Below, one piece after another: positions 27,701-35,485 of a stretch of 64,000 nucleotides of DNA. The first letter of the stretch is position 1. The number at the start of each line of letters is the position of its first letter. The position numbers were made by a program, and so were the translations under genes. Origin of the DNA: Verrucomicrobiota bacterium (lineage in GTDB: Bacteria > Verrucomicrobiota > Verrucomicrobiia > Limisphaerales > UBA9464); contig VHCG01000007.1 of NCBI GenBank assembly GCA_016871805.1, positions 45,166-109,165 on the forward strand, written 5' to 3'. The notes below the pieces were generated by a model that was given only the letters and a program-made list of their open reading frames with translations, was not told the DNA's origin and searched no databases.

Positions 27701-28287
27701 CGAACTTCGAGAAGATCCGACGCGACCTCTCGGAGAAGCTCAAGCGGGAGGCCTCCGACAACGACGTCTTCAGCCACCTGATGTACCCGCAGGTCTTTGC
27801 CGACTTCGCCAAGCACTGCCGCGAATTCAGCGACGTCAGCGTCCTGCCGAGCTCGGCGTTCTTCTACGGACTCCGTCGGGGCGAGGAGATCGCCGTCGAC
27901 ATCGAGGAGGGCAAGACCCTGATCATCCGCCTGATCAACGTCAGCGACCCGGACAAGGACGGACGCCGGACGATCAGCTTCGAACTGAACGGCATCACCC
28001 GCGAGGCCTACATCACCGACAAGAAGGTGACGCCCCAGACCCGCAGTCGGGTGAAGGCCGACCTCGCGGATCCGCTCCAGATCGGCGCCCCGATCCCGGG
28101 CCTGGTTGCCGCGATCGCGGTGTCCGTCGGCCAGAAGGTGTCGAAGGGCGACAAGCTCCTGATGATGGAGGCCATGAAGATGCAGACCACGGTCACCGCC
28201 AACGCGGACGGGGTCGTGTCGGAGATCCTGGTCCAGGTCGGCGAGACGGTGGAGAGCAAGGACCTGATCCTGAAGCTCAGGGCATGA
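24754..28287 (+). CDS. pyc: Pyruvate carboxylase
   Basis: Carboxylates pyruvate to oxaloacetate using ATP, bicarbonate and biotin, an anaplerotic entry to the TCA cycle. The 1177-residue single chain has the full order. The biotin carboxylase domain (about 20-480) shows GYGFLSENPEFA, AFGGGGRGMR, ERDCSVQRRHQKVIE and FIEMNPRIQVEHTVTE. The carboxyltransferase domain (about 550-830) shows DTTFRDAHQSLMATRVRT, MWGGATFD and HFHTHDTAG. The conserved carboxylase region follows, and last the biotinyl domain with MEAMKMQ, biotin on K1142. Length is normal for the family. The ATG at 24754 is chosen over a TTG four codons upstream. It stands alone, with citrate synthase 8 kb downstream. Confidence 0.95.
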   Translation: MSNRAPAERTPETPTRRTFRKLMAANRSEIAVRIFRAGTELGLRTVAVYAQEDRFCIHRFKADESYLVGQGKGPVAAYLDIDGIVSVARQKGVDAIHPGYGFLSENPEFARACAKAGVTFVGPRPELLEMMGDKTAARAVAERLGVPTLPGTKDPISDRSAALKAAKSIGFPLIIKAAFGGGGRGMRVVRKESDLSQLLDEAQGEAERAFGNPAVFLEKYIPRAKHIEVQILGDQHGNVIHLYERDCSVQRRHQKVIEVAPSFGLPENIIRELCDAAARIARDIRYDNAGTIEFLYDLDQHEWFFIEMNPRIQVEHTVTEVLTGLDLVRAQILIAQGHSLHSREVGMPAQNQIPRNGYAIQCRVTTEDPENKFTPDYGKILAYRSPGGFGIRLDGAMGYSGAVITPFYDSMLVKVIASGQNYEIAMDRMHRALSEFRIRGVKTNIPFLENVIQHPEFRTGQATTTLIDTTPELFKFTSRKDRATKLLNYLGNVVVNGNPHAKGHQPKGVIPLPTAPRGGQPGQPLPTGTRDLLLKLGPKKFAEWTLSQKRLLITDTTFRDAHQSLMATRVRTYDMLACADAIAHRLGDAKTGLFSLEMWGGATFDTAMRFLNEDPWDRLRQLRARIPNICFQMLFRGSNAVGYSNYPDNVVAGFVKHAAQSGMDLFRIFDSLNYTPNLRVAMEAVQDTPALCEAAICYTGDILDERRDKYPLKYYVKLAKELEKMGAHILAIKDMAGLCRPLAARKLVKALKEELGIPIHFHTHDTAGVQASAVLNASEAGVDIVDLAIASMSGSTSQPNLNSVVCALENTPRDTKIDPEALGEMSDYWERVREIYAPFDTAPKTGSAEVYLHEMPGGQYTNLREQAASMGVIHRWPEIARTYAEVNALFGDIVKVTPSSKVVGDMALFLFSRGIKPADVVNLEPGSTPFPESVIDMLSGGLGWPQGGWPEDVQRVVLGEKRATEARKNCAKDVIPGAQATPANFEKIRRDLSEKLKREASDNDVFSHLMYPQVFADFAKHCREFSDVSVLPSSAFFYGLRRGEEIAVDIEEGKTLIIRLINVSDPDKDGRRTISFELNGITREAYITDKKVTPQTRSRVKADLADPLQIGAPIPGLVAAIAVSVGQKVSKGDKLLMMEAMKMQTTVTANADGVVSEILVQVGETVESKDLILKLRA

Positions 28288-28621
28288 TCCGGAAACGGTC
28301 GGGAGTGGAGTGTCGAGAGTTGAGAGCCGCCCCTCGGGCGTGCCTCGGTCGTGTCTGGATCCACCCCGCCTCGACGCTCGAGTCATTCCCGCACTGAGCT
28401 GGCAGTTGAGTGCCGCGACACCACCGGGAACCGGTCCTAGCACGACCCGTGCCCCATTCTGCCGGGCATTGCGTCGCCGGCTGTTCTCCAAATCTGTCCC
28501 ATTCCCTTCTGCTTCCTCCGCGCCTTCGCGTGAGTCCCCCTCTTTGCTCCTTCCCCGGAGGTCGACCACCGCGATAGCGTCCGCGGGCCAACATTGCAAT
28601 CGCATCCCATTCCCTGAACCC
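28288..28621. other. Intergenic region with a half-copy of the pheA-flanking repeat
   Basis: No gene is supported between pyc and the PfkB kinase. Positions 28513-28536 (TTCCTCCGCGCCTTCGCGTG then AGTC) resemble the right arm of the inverted-repeat elements at 51310-51537 and 52675-52874. The matching left arm is missing, so this looks like a truncated element. The rest includes short runs of GAGTG/TGAGAG-like repeats near 28303-28326. Confidence 0.5.
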
Positions 28622-29527
28622 ATGAGCGTCCTCATCGTCGGCACCACGGCCCTGGATTCCATCAACACCCCGAAGGCCAAGAACCCCCGCCTCCTGGGCG
28701 GATCCGCCAGCCACGCCGCCGTCGCCGCGAGCTTCTTCGCCCCGACCCGCCTGGTCGGAGTCGTCGGCGGGGACTTCCCCCAGAGCCACGTCAAACTCTA
28801 CGCCTCCCGCGGGATCTGCCTGAAGGGACTCGAGCGCGTGAAGGACGGCCAGACCTTCCACTGGCACGGGGAATACGAGGTGAACATGAACAACCGGAGG
28901 ACGCTCAATACCGTCCTGGGTGTCATCGAGAACTGGCAGCCCCGGCTTCCCGGAGACTACGGGCAGAGCCCCTACGTCCTTCTGGCCAACATCGCGCCAT
29001 CGATCCAGCTCGCGGTCCTCGACCAGCTCTCGAAGCCGAAGTTCGTCATCGCCGACACGATGGACCTCTGGCTCAACGTCGCCCTGGCCGACCTCCTCAA
29101 GCTCCTCAAACGCGTCGACTGCCTCGTGCTCAACGACAGCGAGGCACGCCAGCTCACGGAGGATGACAACGTGGTCTCGGCCCTGGCGAAGATCCACAAG
29201 CTCGGACCCAAGTTCGTCATCATCAAGAAGGGCGAGCACGGCTCGATTCTCTCCGGTCCCAGCGGCATGTTCGTGGCCCCGGCCTATCCGCTGCTGAAGG
29301 TCGTCGACCCCACCGGTGCCGGCGACTCCTTCGTCGGGGCCCTCCTCGGCTACATGGCCTCCCAGAAGGGCGGCAACATCGAGAAGCATCTCCGCAAGGC
29401 CATGATCCATGGAGCCGTGGTGGCGTCCTTCTGCTGCGAGGGCTTCGGACTCGTCCGGACCGTCAAGGCCGACAAGAAGGCGATCCGAGATCGGGTGAAG
29501 CACCTCGAGAAGATCGCGCGGTTCTGA
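28622..29527 (+). CDS. PfkB-family carbohydrate/nucleoside kinase
   Basis: 301 residues. The N-terminus SVLIVGTTALDSINTP leads into LLGGSASHAAVAAS, the PfkB substrate-binding start. The C-terminal signature is DPTGAGDSFVGALLGY with D235 as the likely catalytic base, preceded by FVIIKKGEHGS. Such enzymes phosphorylate ribose, adenosine, fructose or related sugars. The GGSASHAA motif and the QLTEDD segment do not identify the substrate. The ATG at 28622 is preferred over the longer open frame because homology begins there. The small zinc-ribbon gene starts 38 bp downstream on the same strand. Confidence 0.85.
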   Translation: MSVLIVGTTALDSINTPKAKNPRLLGGSASHAAVAASFFAPTRLVGVVGGDFPQSHVKLYASRGICLKGLERVKDGQTFHWHGEYEVNMNNRRTLNTVLGVIENWQPRLPGDYGQSPYVLLANIAPSIQLAVLDQLSKPKFVIADTMDLWLNVALADLLKLLKRVDCLVLNDSEARQLTEDDNVVSALAKIHKLGPKFVIIKKGEHGSILSGPSGMFVAPAYPLLKVVDPTGAGDSFVGALLGYMASQKGGNIEKHLRKAMIHGAVVASFCCEGFGLVRTVKADKKAIRDRVKHLEKIARF

Positions 29528-29565
29528 ACGGACGGCGCCGCAACGGAACCCCAGCCCTTCCGGCG

Positions 29566-29754
29566 ATGGTCGAGCACCTCGAGCCAGACGCGACGCGGGA
29601 ATCCCCAGGTCCGGCCGGATCCGTTTCCTCCTCGGACACCCCCGGCGAGCACTGGCGCTGGTGCCCGCGCTGTGGCCACGAGCTGCACAACGAGAAGTGC
29701 AAGCTGCGCTGTCCACGCTGCCACTACTTCATGAGCTGCTCGGACTTCGACTGA
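29566..29754 (+). CDS. Small zinc-ribbon protein
   Basis: 62 residues. A disordered Ser/Pro-rich N-terminus is followed by a compact C-terminal ribbon with two CxxC knuckles, CPRCGHELH and CPRCHYFMSCSDFD, separated by NEKCKLR. The four knuckle cysteines are expected to bind zinc; two further Cys (in NEKC and MSC) are present. The ending YFMSCSDFD resembles short zinc-ribbon proteins I know from Planctomycetes. Partner and role are unknown. It lies between the PfkB kinase (38 bp upstream) and the Ser/Thr kinase (62 bp downstream), all on the plus strand. Confidence 0.7.
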   Translation: MVEHLEPDATRESPGPAGSVSSSDTPGEHWRWCPRCGHELHNEKCKLRCPRCHYFMSCSDFD

Positions 29755-29816
29755 ATCGGGGACCGAAAACTTCTTGATCGGTCCGGAGCCTGTGGCGGAC
29801 GTTGATTCCTCCCACC

Positions 29817-32800
29817 ATGCCTCCGGAACCCAAGGATGACAGCCAGATCGACGGGATTGCCACACGGGCGCTCGGTCTGAAACCCGGGGAGCGCGCTCGT
29901 TTTCTGGACGAGGCCTGCCAGCAAGACACGGTCCTCCGGCGGAAGGTGGAGTCGAGACTGGCCGATCTCGACGAGGCGACGGAGATCGGGGAGTCCGCTC
30001 CACAGCCCACCCGCGGTGCCAGCCCCACCCGGGACCGCGCCTCATCGTCACCGGGTGGCCCGGCGACGGACGAGAACCCCGAGATCGGCGTCTACATCGG
30101 ACGCTACAAACTCCTCGAGAAGATCGGGGAGGGTGGGTTCGGCCTCGTCTACGTGGCCGAGCAGAGCGAACCCGTCCGACGTCGCCTCGCCCTCAAGGTG
30201 ATCAAGTTGGGCATGGACACGAAGGCGGTGGTGGCGCGCTTCGAGGCCGAACGCCAGGCACTCGCGCTGATGGACCATCCGAACATCGCCCGGGTGCTCG
30301 ACGGCGGGACCACGCCGCGGGGCCGGCCCTACTTCGTGATGGAACTGGTCCGGGGCATCCGCATCACGGACTACTGCGACCAGAACCGGCTCACGGTCCT
30401 CCAGCGGGTCGAGCTCTTCATCAAGGTCTGCCAGGCGGTCCAGCACGCCCATCAAAAGGGCATCATCCATCGCGATCTCAAGCCGTCGAACATCCTCGTC
30501 GCCCTCCACGAGGGAGAACCCGTTCCGAAGGTGATCGACTTCGGGATCGCCAAGGCCACCGAAGGTCGGCTGACGGAACACACGGTCTACACCCAGATGA
30601 ATCAGTTCATCGGCACCCCGGCCTACATGAGCCCGGAGATGGCCGACATGGGGGGGCTCGACATCGACACCCGAAGCGACATCTACAGCCTCGGTGTCCT
30701 CCTGTACGAACTGCTGGCCGGTCGTACACCGTTCGAGACCCAGGAACTGCTCTCCGCCGGGGTCGACGGCATGCGGCAGATGATCCGGGATCGGGAACCA
30801 CCCACCCCCAGCACCCGGATCCTCGGCCAGGACGAGCCCGCCCGGAACAGCATCGCCCAACGACGCGGCTCGGACGTCCCGCGGCTGGTGAAGTCGGTCC
30901 GCGGGGACCTCGACTGGATCGTGATGAGGTGTCTCGAGAAGGACCAGGGCCGTCGGTACGAGACGGCGACGGGACTCGCCGTCGACCTGCGGCGGCATCT
31001 CGAGAACGAACCGGTCAGCGCACGTCCGCCCAGCCTCGCGTACAAGACCACGAAGCTTTGGCGGCGGTACCGCACCGCGGTCCTCGCGGCCGTGCTGGGC
31101 GTCGTGGTGCTGCTCGGGGCGACGGGGGTCAGCATCTTCCAGGCGCTCCGGGCTGGACGGGCGAGCCGCGAGGCGGACCGCCAGCGGGTGATCGCAGGCG
31201 GCGAGGCCCGTGAGGCGGCCATGGCGAAGCAACGGGCCGAGTCGGCCCTCGGGACCCTCGAGACCAACTCCTACGTCGCCAACATCCAGATGGCCGGCGT
31301 CTACCTCGAGCTGCGGCGGCTCGACCGGGTCCGCGAACGGCTCGAGGCCTGCCCGGAGCGGCTTCGAGGCTGGGAGTGGCACTGGCTCAACGCCGCACTC
31401 GACAACTCCCTCCTGACCCTCAAAGGACACCAGGATACCAACACGGTCGCCGCTTTCAGTGCCGACGCCCAGCGGATCACCACCCTGGGACGGGATGCGG
31501 TCCGGATCTGGGACACCGCCTCGGGCAAGCCCGTGGCCGAACTCACCGGATGGCGGCACGCCCTGTCCGGGGGTGAATCCCAGTTCTTTAGTCCGGACGG
31601 CACCCGCATCCTCCTCATCGGCACCAACGCGATGCCCGCCCGGGTCCTGGAGACCGCGACCGGGAACCTGCTGGCGAGCCTCGACAACCTCCGGGGACCT
31701 GTGATGACCGCGACCTTCGACGCGGAGGGGCGGCGCCTCGTGACCGGGGCTGCGGACGGCGCGGTGTCGCTCTGGGAACTTCCCGGAGGGAGGCGGATCT
31801 TCGAGCTCCGGGGCCTGGGAACGGCGGTACGCGCGACCGCCTTCAGCCGCGATGGCCATACGATCGCCGCCGGGTTTGCCGACGGCTCCGTTTGGACGCG
31901 TGGTGTCGGACCCGACCGCGAGCCGGTCCCGCTGGAACGGGCCACCAATCAGGTCGCCTCCCTCGCGTTCAGCCCCGACAGCGCCTACGTCGTCGTCGCC
32001 TCGCCCGATGGGGCCGCCCGGGTGTGGTCGAGCTCGGGGCATTTCCGCGGAGAACGACAGGGTCCCGGCGGATCCGTCCTCGCCGCGGCCTTCAGTCCGG
32101 ATGGCGGACGTCTAGCCATGGGACTCTCCGATGGCACGGCACAGATCTGGGACATCGGGACCCTTGAGCTCGTGGCCGACCTGCGCGGACATGCCGGCGG
32201 GATCCAATCGGTCGCCTTCAGCCCGGATGGAACCCGTCTCGTGACGGCATCCACCGACGGTACCGTCCGGATCTGGGACGCGTTGGAGGACGGGCTCGAG
32301 ACGGTGATTCCTGCCGGGGAAGGGTCCCGCAACCCCATCCTTTCGGGCGGGTTCACGACCGATGGCCGGCAGATCGTGACCCAACACGAGGGCCAGACGA
32401 CCCGCATCTGGGATGCCTGGACCGGGGAGGAGCTTCCGGCCGCAGGCTCCGAGGTGCACGCCACCCCGTCCACCAACGGACCTCTGTCCCTGATCGGTTC
32501 CGACAGCGGGATCGTCCGCGTCGTCGCCTCGGGGAGTGGTCGCGAGCTGGCCGAGCTGAAGGGTCACCGTGGTCGGATCCTGTCGGCAACGCTCGACCCC
32601 AACGGCAAGCGCATCCTCACGACCTCGTCTGACGGGACGATCCGGGTCTGGGAAAGTGTCCCCTATCGGGATCGGCTTCCCTCGATCTCCAGACTCCGCG
32701 AGGCCAAGGCATCCGCGGAGGACCAGGCGCGCCGCCAGGCCGAGACGTCCTCGTCAGCCCGGCTGGACGACGGCAGACCCTTCTCCGCCGGTGAACGACT

Positions 32801-33488
32801 CCTCCTCGGCCTCCCGGTCCGATGGATTCCACACGGCTCGTTCCTCATGGGGTCCCCAGACTCGGAGGAGTCCAGAGGGGTCGACGAGGTCCAGCACGAG
32901 GTCGTCCTGAGCCGGGGCTTCTTCCTGGCCGAGACGGAATGCACCCAAGGCCAGTGGGCTGCCGTCATGGGAGGAGATCCCAGCAACTTCTGGGGGCGCA
33001 ACCGGCCCGTGGAACAGGTCAGCTGGGAGGAGGCGGTCGAGTTCTGCAGCCGGCTGACGGAGCAGCAGCGGAAGGCAAGGATCCTGTCGACCAACTGGTC
33101 CTGGCGCCTGCCCACCGAGGCTGAATGGGAGTACGCCGCGCGAGCGGGGAACGACTCCGAACGGCCCGGCGAGATCGACGCGATCGCCTGGTATGGTGGG
33201 AACTCCGGAAGCCAGACCCAGCCGGTGGGCACCAAGCAGCCCAATGCCTGGGGACTCCGCGATGTCATCGGAAACGTCTGGGAATGGTGCTCCGACTGGT
33301 ACGGGGACTACACCACGGAGCAGGTCACCGACCCGACCGGAACCGCAACCGGAACCGTCCGCTGCGGCCGGGGTGGCAGCTGGTTCAACGTCCAGGGCCT
33401 TTCCCGCACCGCAAGCCGCAGCTGGGGCGCACCCACCCTGAGGAACCGCAACCTCGGATTCCGTCCCGCCCTCGCCAGGAGCGAGTAG
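29817..33488 (+). CDS. Membrane Ser/Thr protein kinase with WD40 repeats and a C-terminal SUMF1 domain
   Basis: 1223 residues. The cytoplasmic kinase domain (about 97-390) has the glycine loop IGEGGFG, K127 in LALKVIK, HRDLKPSN (218-225), DFG (241-243) and the GTPAYMSPE activation segment, so it should be active. A single helix (about 420-443, VLAAVLGVVVLLGATGVSIF) follows, then a coiled region, then roughly nine WD40 repeats (about 530-950; AFSPDGTRLVTASTDGTVRI). The last 220 residues are a SUMF1-type domain (WIPHGSFLMGSPDSEES, RPVEQVSWEEAVEFC, LPTEAEWEYAARAG, GNVWEWCSDWYGDY, LGFRPAL) without the FGE catalytic cysteines. The propeller and SUMF1 parts are probably outside the membrane as sensor domains. 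The ATG at 29817 is preferred over TTG at 29802. Confidence 0.88.
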   Translation: MPPEPKDDSQIDGIATRALGLKPGERARFLDEACQQDTVLRRKVESRLADLDEATEIGESAPQPTRGASPTRDRASSSPGGPATDENPEIGVYIGRYKLLEKIGEGGFGLVYVAEQSEPVRRRLALKVIKLGMDTKAVVARFEAERQALALMDHPNIARVLDGGTTPRGRPYFVMELVRGIRITDYCDQNRLTVLQRVELFIKVCQAVQHAHQKGIIHRDLKPSNILVALHEGEPVPKVIDFGIAKATEGRLTEHTVYTQMNQFIGTPAYMSPEMADMGGLDIDTRSDIYSLGVLLYELLAGRTPFETQELLSAGVDGMRQMIRDREPPTPSTRILGQDEPARNSIAQRRGSDVPRLVKSVRGDLDWIVMRCLEKDQGRRYETATGLAVDLRRHLENEPVSARPPSLAYKTTKLWRRYRTAVLAAVLGVVVLLGATGVSIFQALRAGRASREADRQRVIAGGEAREAAMAKQRAESALGTLETNSYVANIQMAGVYLELRRLDRVRERLEACPERLRGWEWHWLNAALDNSLLTLKGHQDTNTVAAFSADAQRITTLGRDAVRIWDTASGKPVAELTGWRHALSGGESQFFSPDGTRILLIGTNAMPARVLETATGNLLASLDNLRGPVMTATFDAEGRRLVTGAADGAVSLWELPGGRRIFELRGLGTAVRATAFSRDGHTIAAGFADGSVWTRGVGPDREPVPLERATNQVASLAFSPDSAYVVVASPDGAARVWSSSGHFRGERQGPGGSVLAAAFSPDGGRLAMGLSDGTAQIWDIGTLELVADLRGHAGGIQSVAFSPDGTRLVTASTDGTVRIWDALEDGLETVIPAGEGSRNPILSGGFTTDGRQIVTQHEGQTTRIWDAWTGEELPAAGSEVHATPSTNGPLSLIGSDSGIVRVVASGSGRELAELKGHRGRILSATLDPNGKRILTTSSDGTIRVWESVPYRDRLPSISRLREAKASAEDQARRQAETSSSARLDDGRPFSAGERLLLGLPVRWIPHGSFLMGSPDSEESRGVDEVQHEVVLSRGFFLAETECTQGQWAAVMGGDPSNFWGRNRPVEQVSWEEAVEFCSRLTEQQRKARILSTNWSWRLPTEAEWEYAARAGNDSERPGEIDAIAWYGGNSGSQTQPVGTKQPNAWGLRDVIGNVWEWCSDWYGDYTTEQVTDPTGTATGTVRCGRGGSWFNVQGLSRTASRSWGAPTLRNRNLGFRPALARSE

Positions 33489-33503
33489 CCGCGGACAACC
33501 CCA

Positions 33504-35342
33504 TCACTGCCCGGCCTGACGGACGTCCACGGTGATGCCCTCCCGGACCCCCTCGACCCGCTGGCGCGAGCCATCGGGCCAGACCACCAGCAGCTCCGTC
33601 AGCGGATCGCCACCCAGACCCAGCGTCACCGTCAGCTCGCTCTGGGACAGATAGCTCTTGGTTGGCATCACCTGCCGCGCCAGCAGCCGGTCCCCGACGC
33701 GGGCCTGGACCCAGGCCCCGATGCCGTCCCGGTTGCTGCGGACACCCTCGAGTCGGACCCGCACCCATCGGTGGCCAGGCGATCCCTCGTTGCGCAACAC
33801 CCGCGGCGATCCCGCGACCTGGGTGATCACGACATCGAGATCGCCGTCGCCATCGAAGTCCCCGTAGGCACTGCCCCGACCCACCATCGGTTTGAAGAGG
33901 TCGTCCCCGGCGGACCGGGAATCCACCTCCACAAACGTCGGCTGGCCTCCCGTGTTCCAGAACAGCTGGGCCGGCTGACGATACCGTGTGCCGGGTTGCA
34001 CCTTCTCGATCTCGTCCTCGATGTGGCCGTTGGCGGTGAGCACATCCAGACGCCCGTCGAGGTCGTAGTCGAAGAAGAACAAACCGAACTTCAGCAGCGA
34101 CTGGCTGGCCGGGCCAATGCCCTGCGACACCGCCTCGTCGGAGAACACGAGAGGATCCCCCACGCCGCCGGGACGCGCCACGTACAGCGCGTTCATCTCG
34201 TTGGCGAAGTTGCCGATCGCGATGCCGACGGAGTCGTCGTTGCGGAACCGGGCGACATCGATGCCCATGGCGCCGCGGGCCTGTCCGAAGGCGTCGAAGG
34301 CCACGCCCGACATCTCGCCCACCTCTGCGAACGTGCCGTCATGGCGGTTGGTGAACACGAAGTTCTGGACCGTGTCGTTGGCGACGACGAGGTCGATCCA
34401 GCCGTCGCGGTTCAGGTCGATCGGGGCGACCGCGAGCGTCTTGGCCGCAGGCTGCCCGGTCGCCTTATTGGTGACCTGGAGGCCACTCGAGGCCGAAACA
34501 TCCACGAACCGGACCTGGCCGGGATGCCCGCCATCGTTGCGGAGCAGACGAGGCACCTCGCCCGGGAAGTTCCAAGGTCGACCATAGGCGCGTCCCACTC
34601 CGGGGAGCTGGTTGTTCACCCCGAGGTCCAGCGCCCGGGTCCAGCGGACGTAGCGTCCCACGTAGAGATCGAGATCGCCGTCGTTGTCGACATCCACCCA
34701 CGCCGCGGCCGTGGACCAGCGCCCCGGCTCATCGCCCAGTCCCGCCTCGCGGCTGACGTCGGTAAACCGCCCCGCTCCGAGGTTCCGGAACAGCTTCTCG
34801 CCCCCGACGCCCGTGAGGAGCACGTCCACCGCCCCGTCGTTGTCGAAATCCCCGCAGGCGGCCCCCATGCCGTAGAACGGCACTTCGAAGCCCGAGCCAG
34901 CGGTGATGTCCGTGAACCGGATGGGCCCGCCGGCCTCCGTGTCGTTCCGATACAGGGCCGAGGTTGGCCGAGGCGGGGAGTTCCAGCGCGGATCCCCGGG
35001 CCACCAGGACGAGTTCACGAACAGCAGGTCCGGATCCCCGTCCCCGTCCGCATCGAACACCGCCACCCCACCCCCCATCGTCTCCGGGAGCAGCAGCCGC
35101 CCCTGCGCGCCATTCTCGTGGCGGAAGCCGACACCGGAGGCCTCAGTGACGTCGACGAACCGTGTTGCGGGCGGTCGGGCCGTCCGCGAGGACGGGGAGC
35201 CGACGGGCTTCCCAGGGGACGAGGAGGACATCAGCCACGCCACGAGCAACGCTGCCAGGGCAGCCAGGACGGCGAAGATCCAGACCAGCCCGCGCAGTGC
35301 GCGCTCCTGTCGGGAGACGTCCGGTTCCAGGCCGTGACTCAT
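33504..35342 (-). CDS. CRTAC1-type protein: FG-GAP repeats with C-terminal ASPIC/UnbV domain
   Basis: 612 residues. One N-terminal helix (about 18-40, LVWIFAVLAALAALLVAWLM) anchors or exports it. Repeated calcium-binding FG-GAP/VCBS blades follow (VFDADGDGDPDLLF, GDFDNDGAVDVLL, VDVDNDGDLDLYVG, FFDYDLDGRLDVLTANG, YGDFDGDGDLDVVIT). The last 90 residues are an ASPIC/UnbV domain (WVRVRLEGVRSNRDGIGAWV, SYLSQSELTVTLGLGG, VVWPDGSRQ). Such proteins are periplasmic or surface-exposed and probably bind ligands through the propeller; no enzymatic activity is established. It converges with the kinase gene (15 bp apart) and is divergent from the histidine kinase gene. Confidence 0.85.
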   Translation of the reverse strand: MSHGLEPDVSRQERALRGLVWIFAVLAALAALLVAWLMSSSSPGKPVGSPSSRTARPPATRFVDVTEASGVGFRHENGAQGRLLLPETMGGGVAVFDADGDGDPDLLFVNSSWWPGDPRWNSPPRPTSALYRNDTEAGGPIRFTDITAGSGFEVPFYGMGAACGDFDNDGAVDVLLTGVGGEKLFRNLGAGRFTDVSREAGLGDEPGRWSTAAAWVDVDNDGDLDLYVGRYVRWTRALDLGVNNQLPGVGRAYGRPWNFPGEVPRLLRNDGGHPGQVRFVDVSASSGLQVTNKATGQPAAKTLAVAPIDLNRDGWIDLVVANDTVQNFVFTNRHDGTFAEVGEMSGVAFDAFGQARGAMGIDVARFRNDDSVGIAIGNFANEMNALYVARPGGVGDPLVFSDEAVSQGIGPASQSLLKFGLFFFDYDLDGRLDVLTANGHIEDEIEKVQPGTRYRQPAQLFWNTGGQPTFVEVDSRSAGDDLFKPMVGRGSAYGDFDGDGDLDVVITQVAGSPRVLRNEGSPGHRWVRVRLEGVRSNRDGIGAWVQARVGDRLLARQVMPTKSYLSQSELTVTLGLGGDPLTELLVVWPDGSRQRVEGVREGITVDVRQAGQ

Positions 35343-35485
35343 GTCCGGAAACCGTGCGGGACTCCGACGGAACCTGCAAGGACCGGCCCCCTCACCGACC
35401 CGGCCTCGCGGGCCATTTACCCGATTGCAACCCCCGGGTCCCGGTTCAGGCTGGCGTCATCATCGAGCCCCCAAAAAGCCCACCG

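Noticed and set aside
24697..28794. 1365-codon open frame on the minus strand opposite pyruvate carboxylase
   Set aside because: Antisense shadow of a perfectly conserved gene; repetitive Val/Asp/Leu/Gly composition and no domain.
30048..32042. 664-codon minus-strand frame opposite the kinase
   Set aside because: Antisense shadow without motifs; the kinase motifs on the plus strand are unambiguous.
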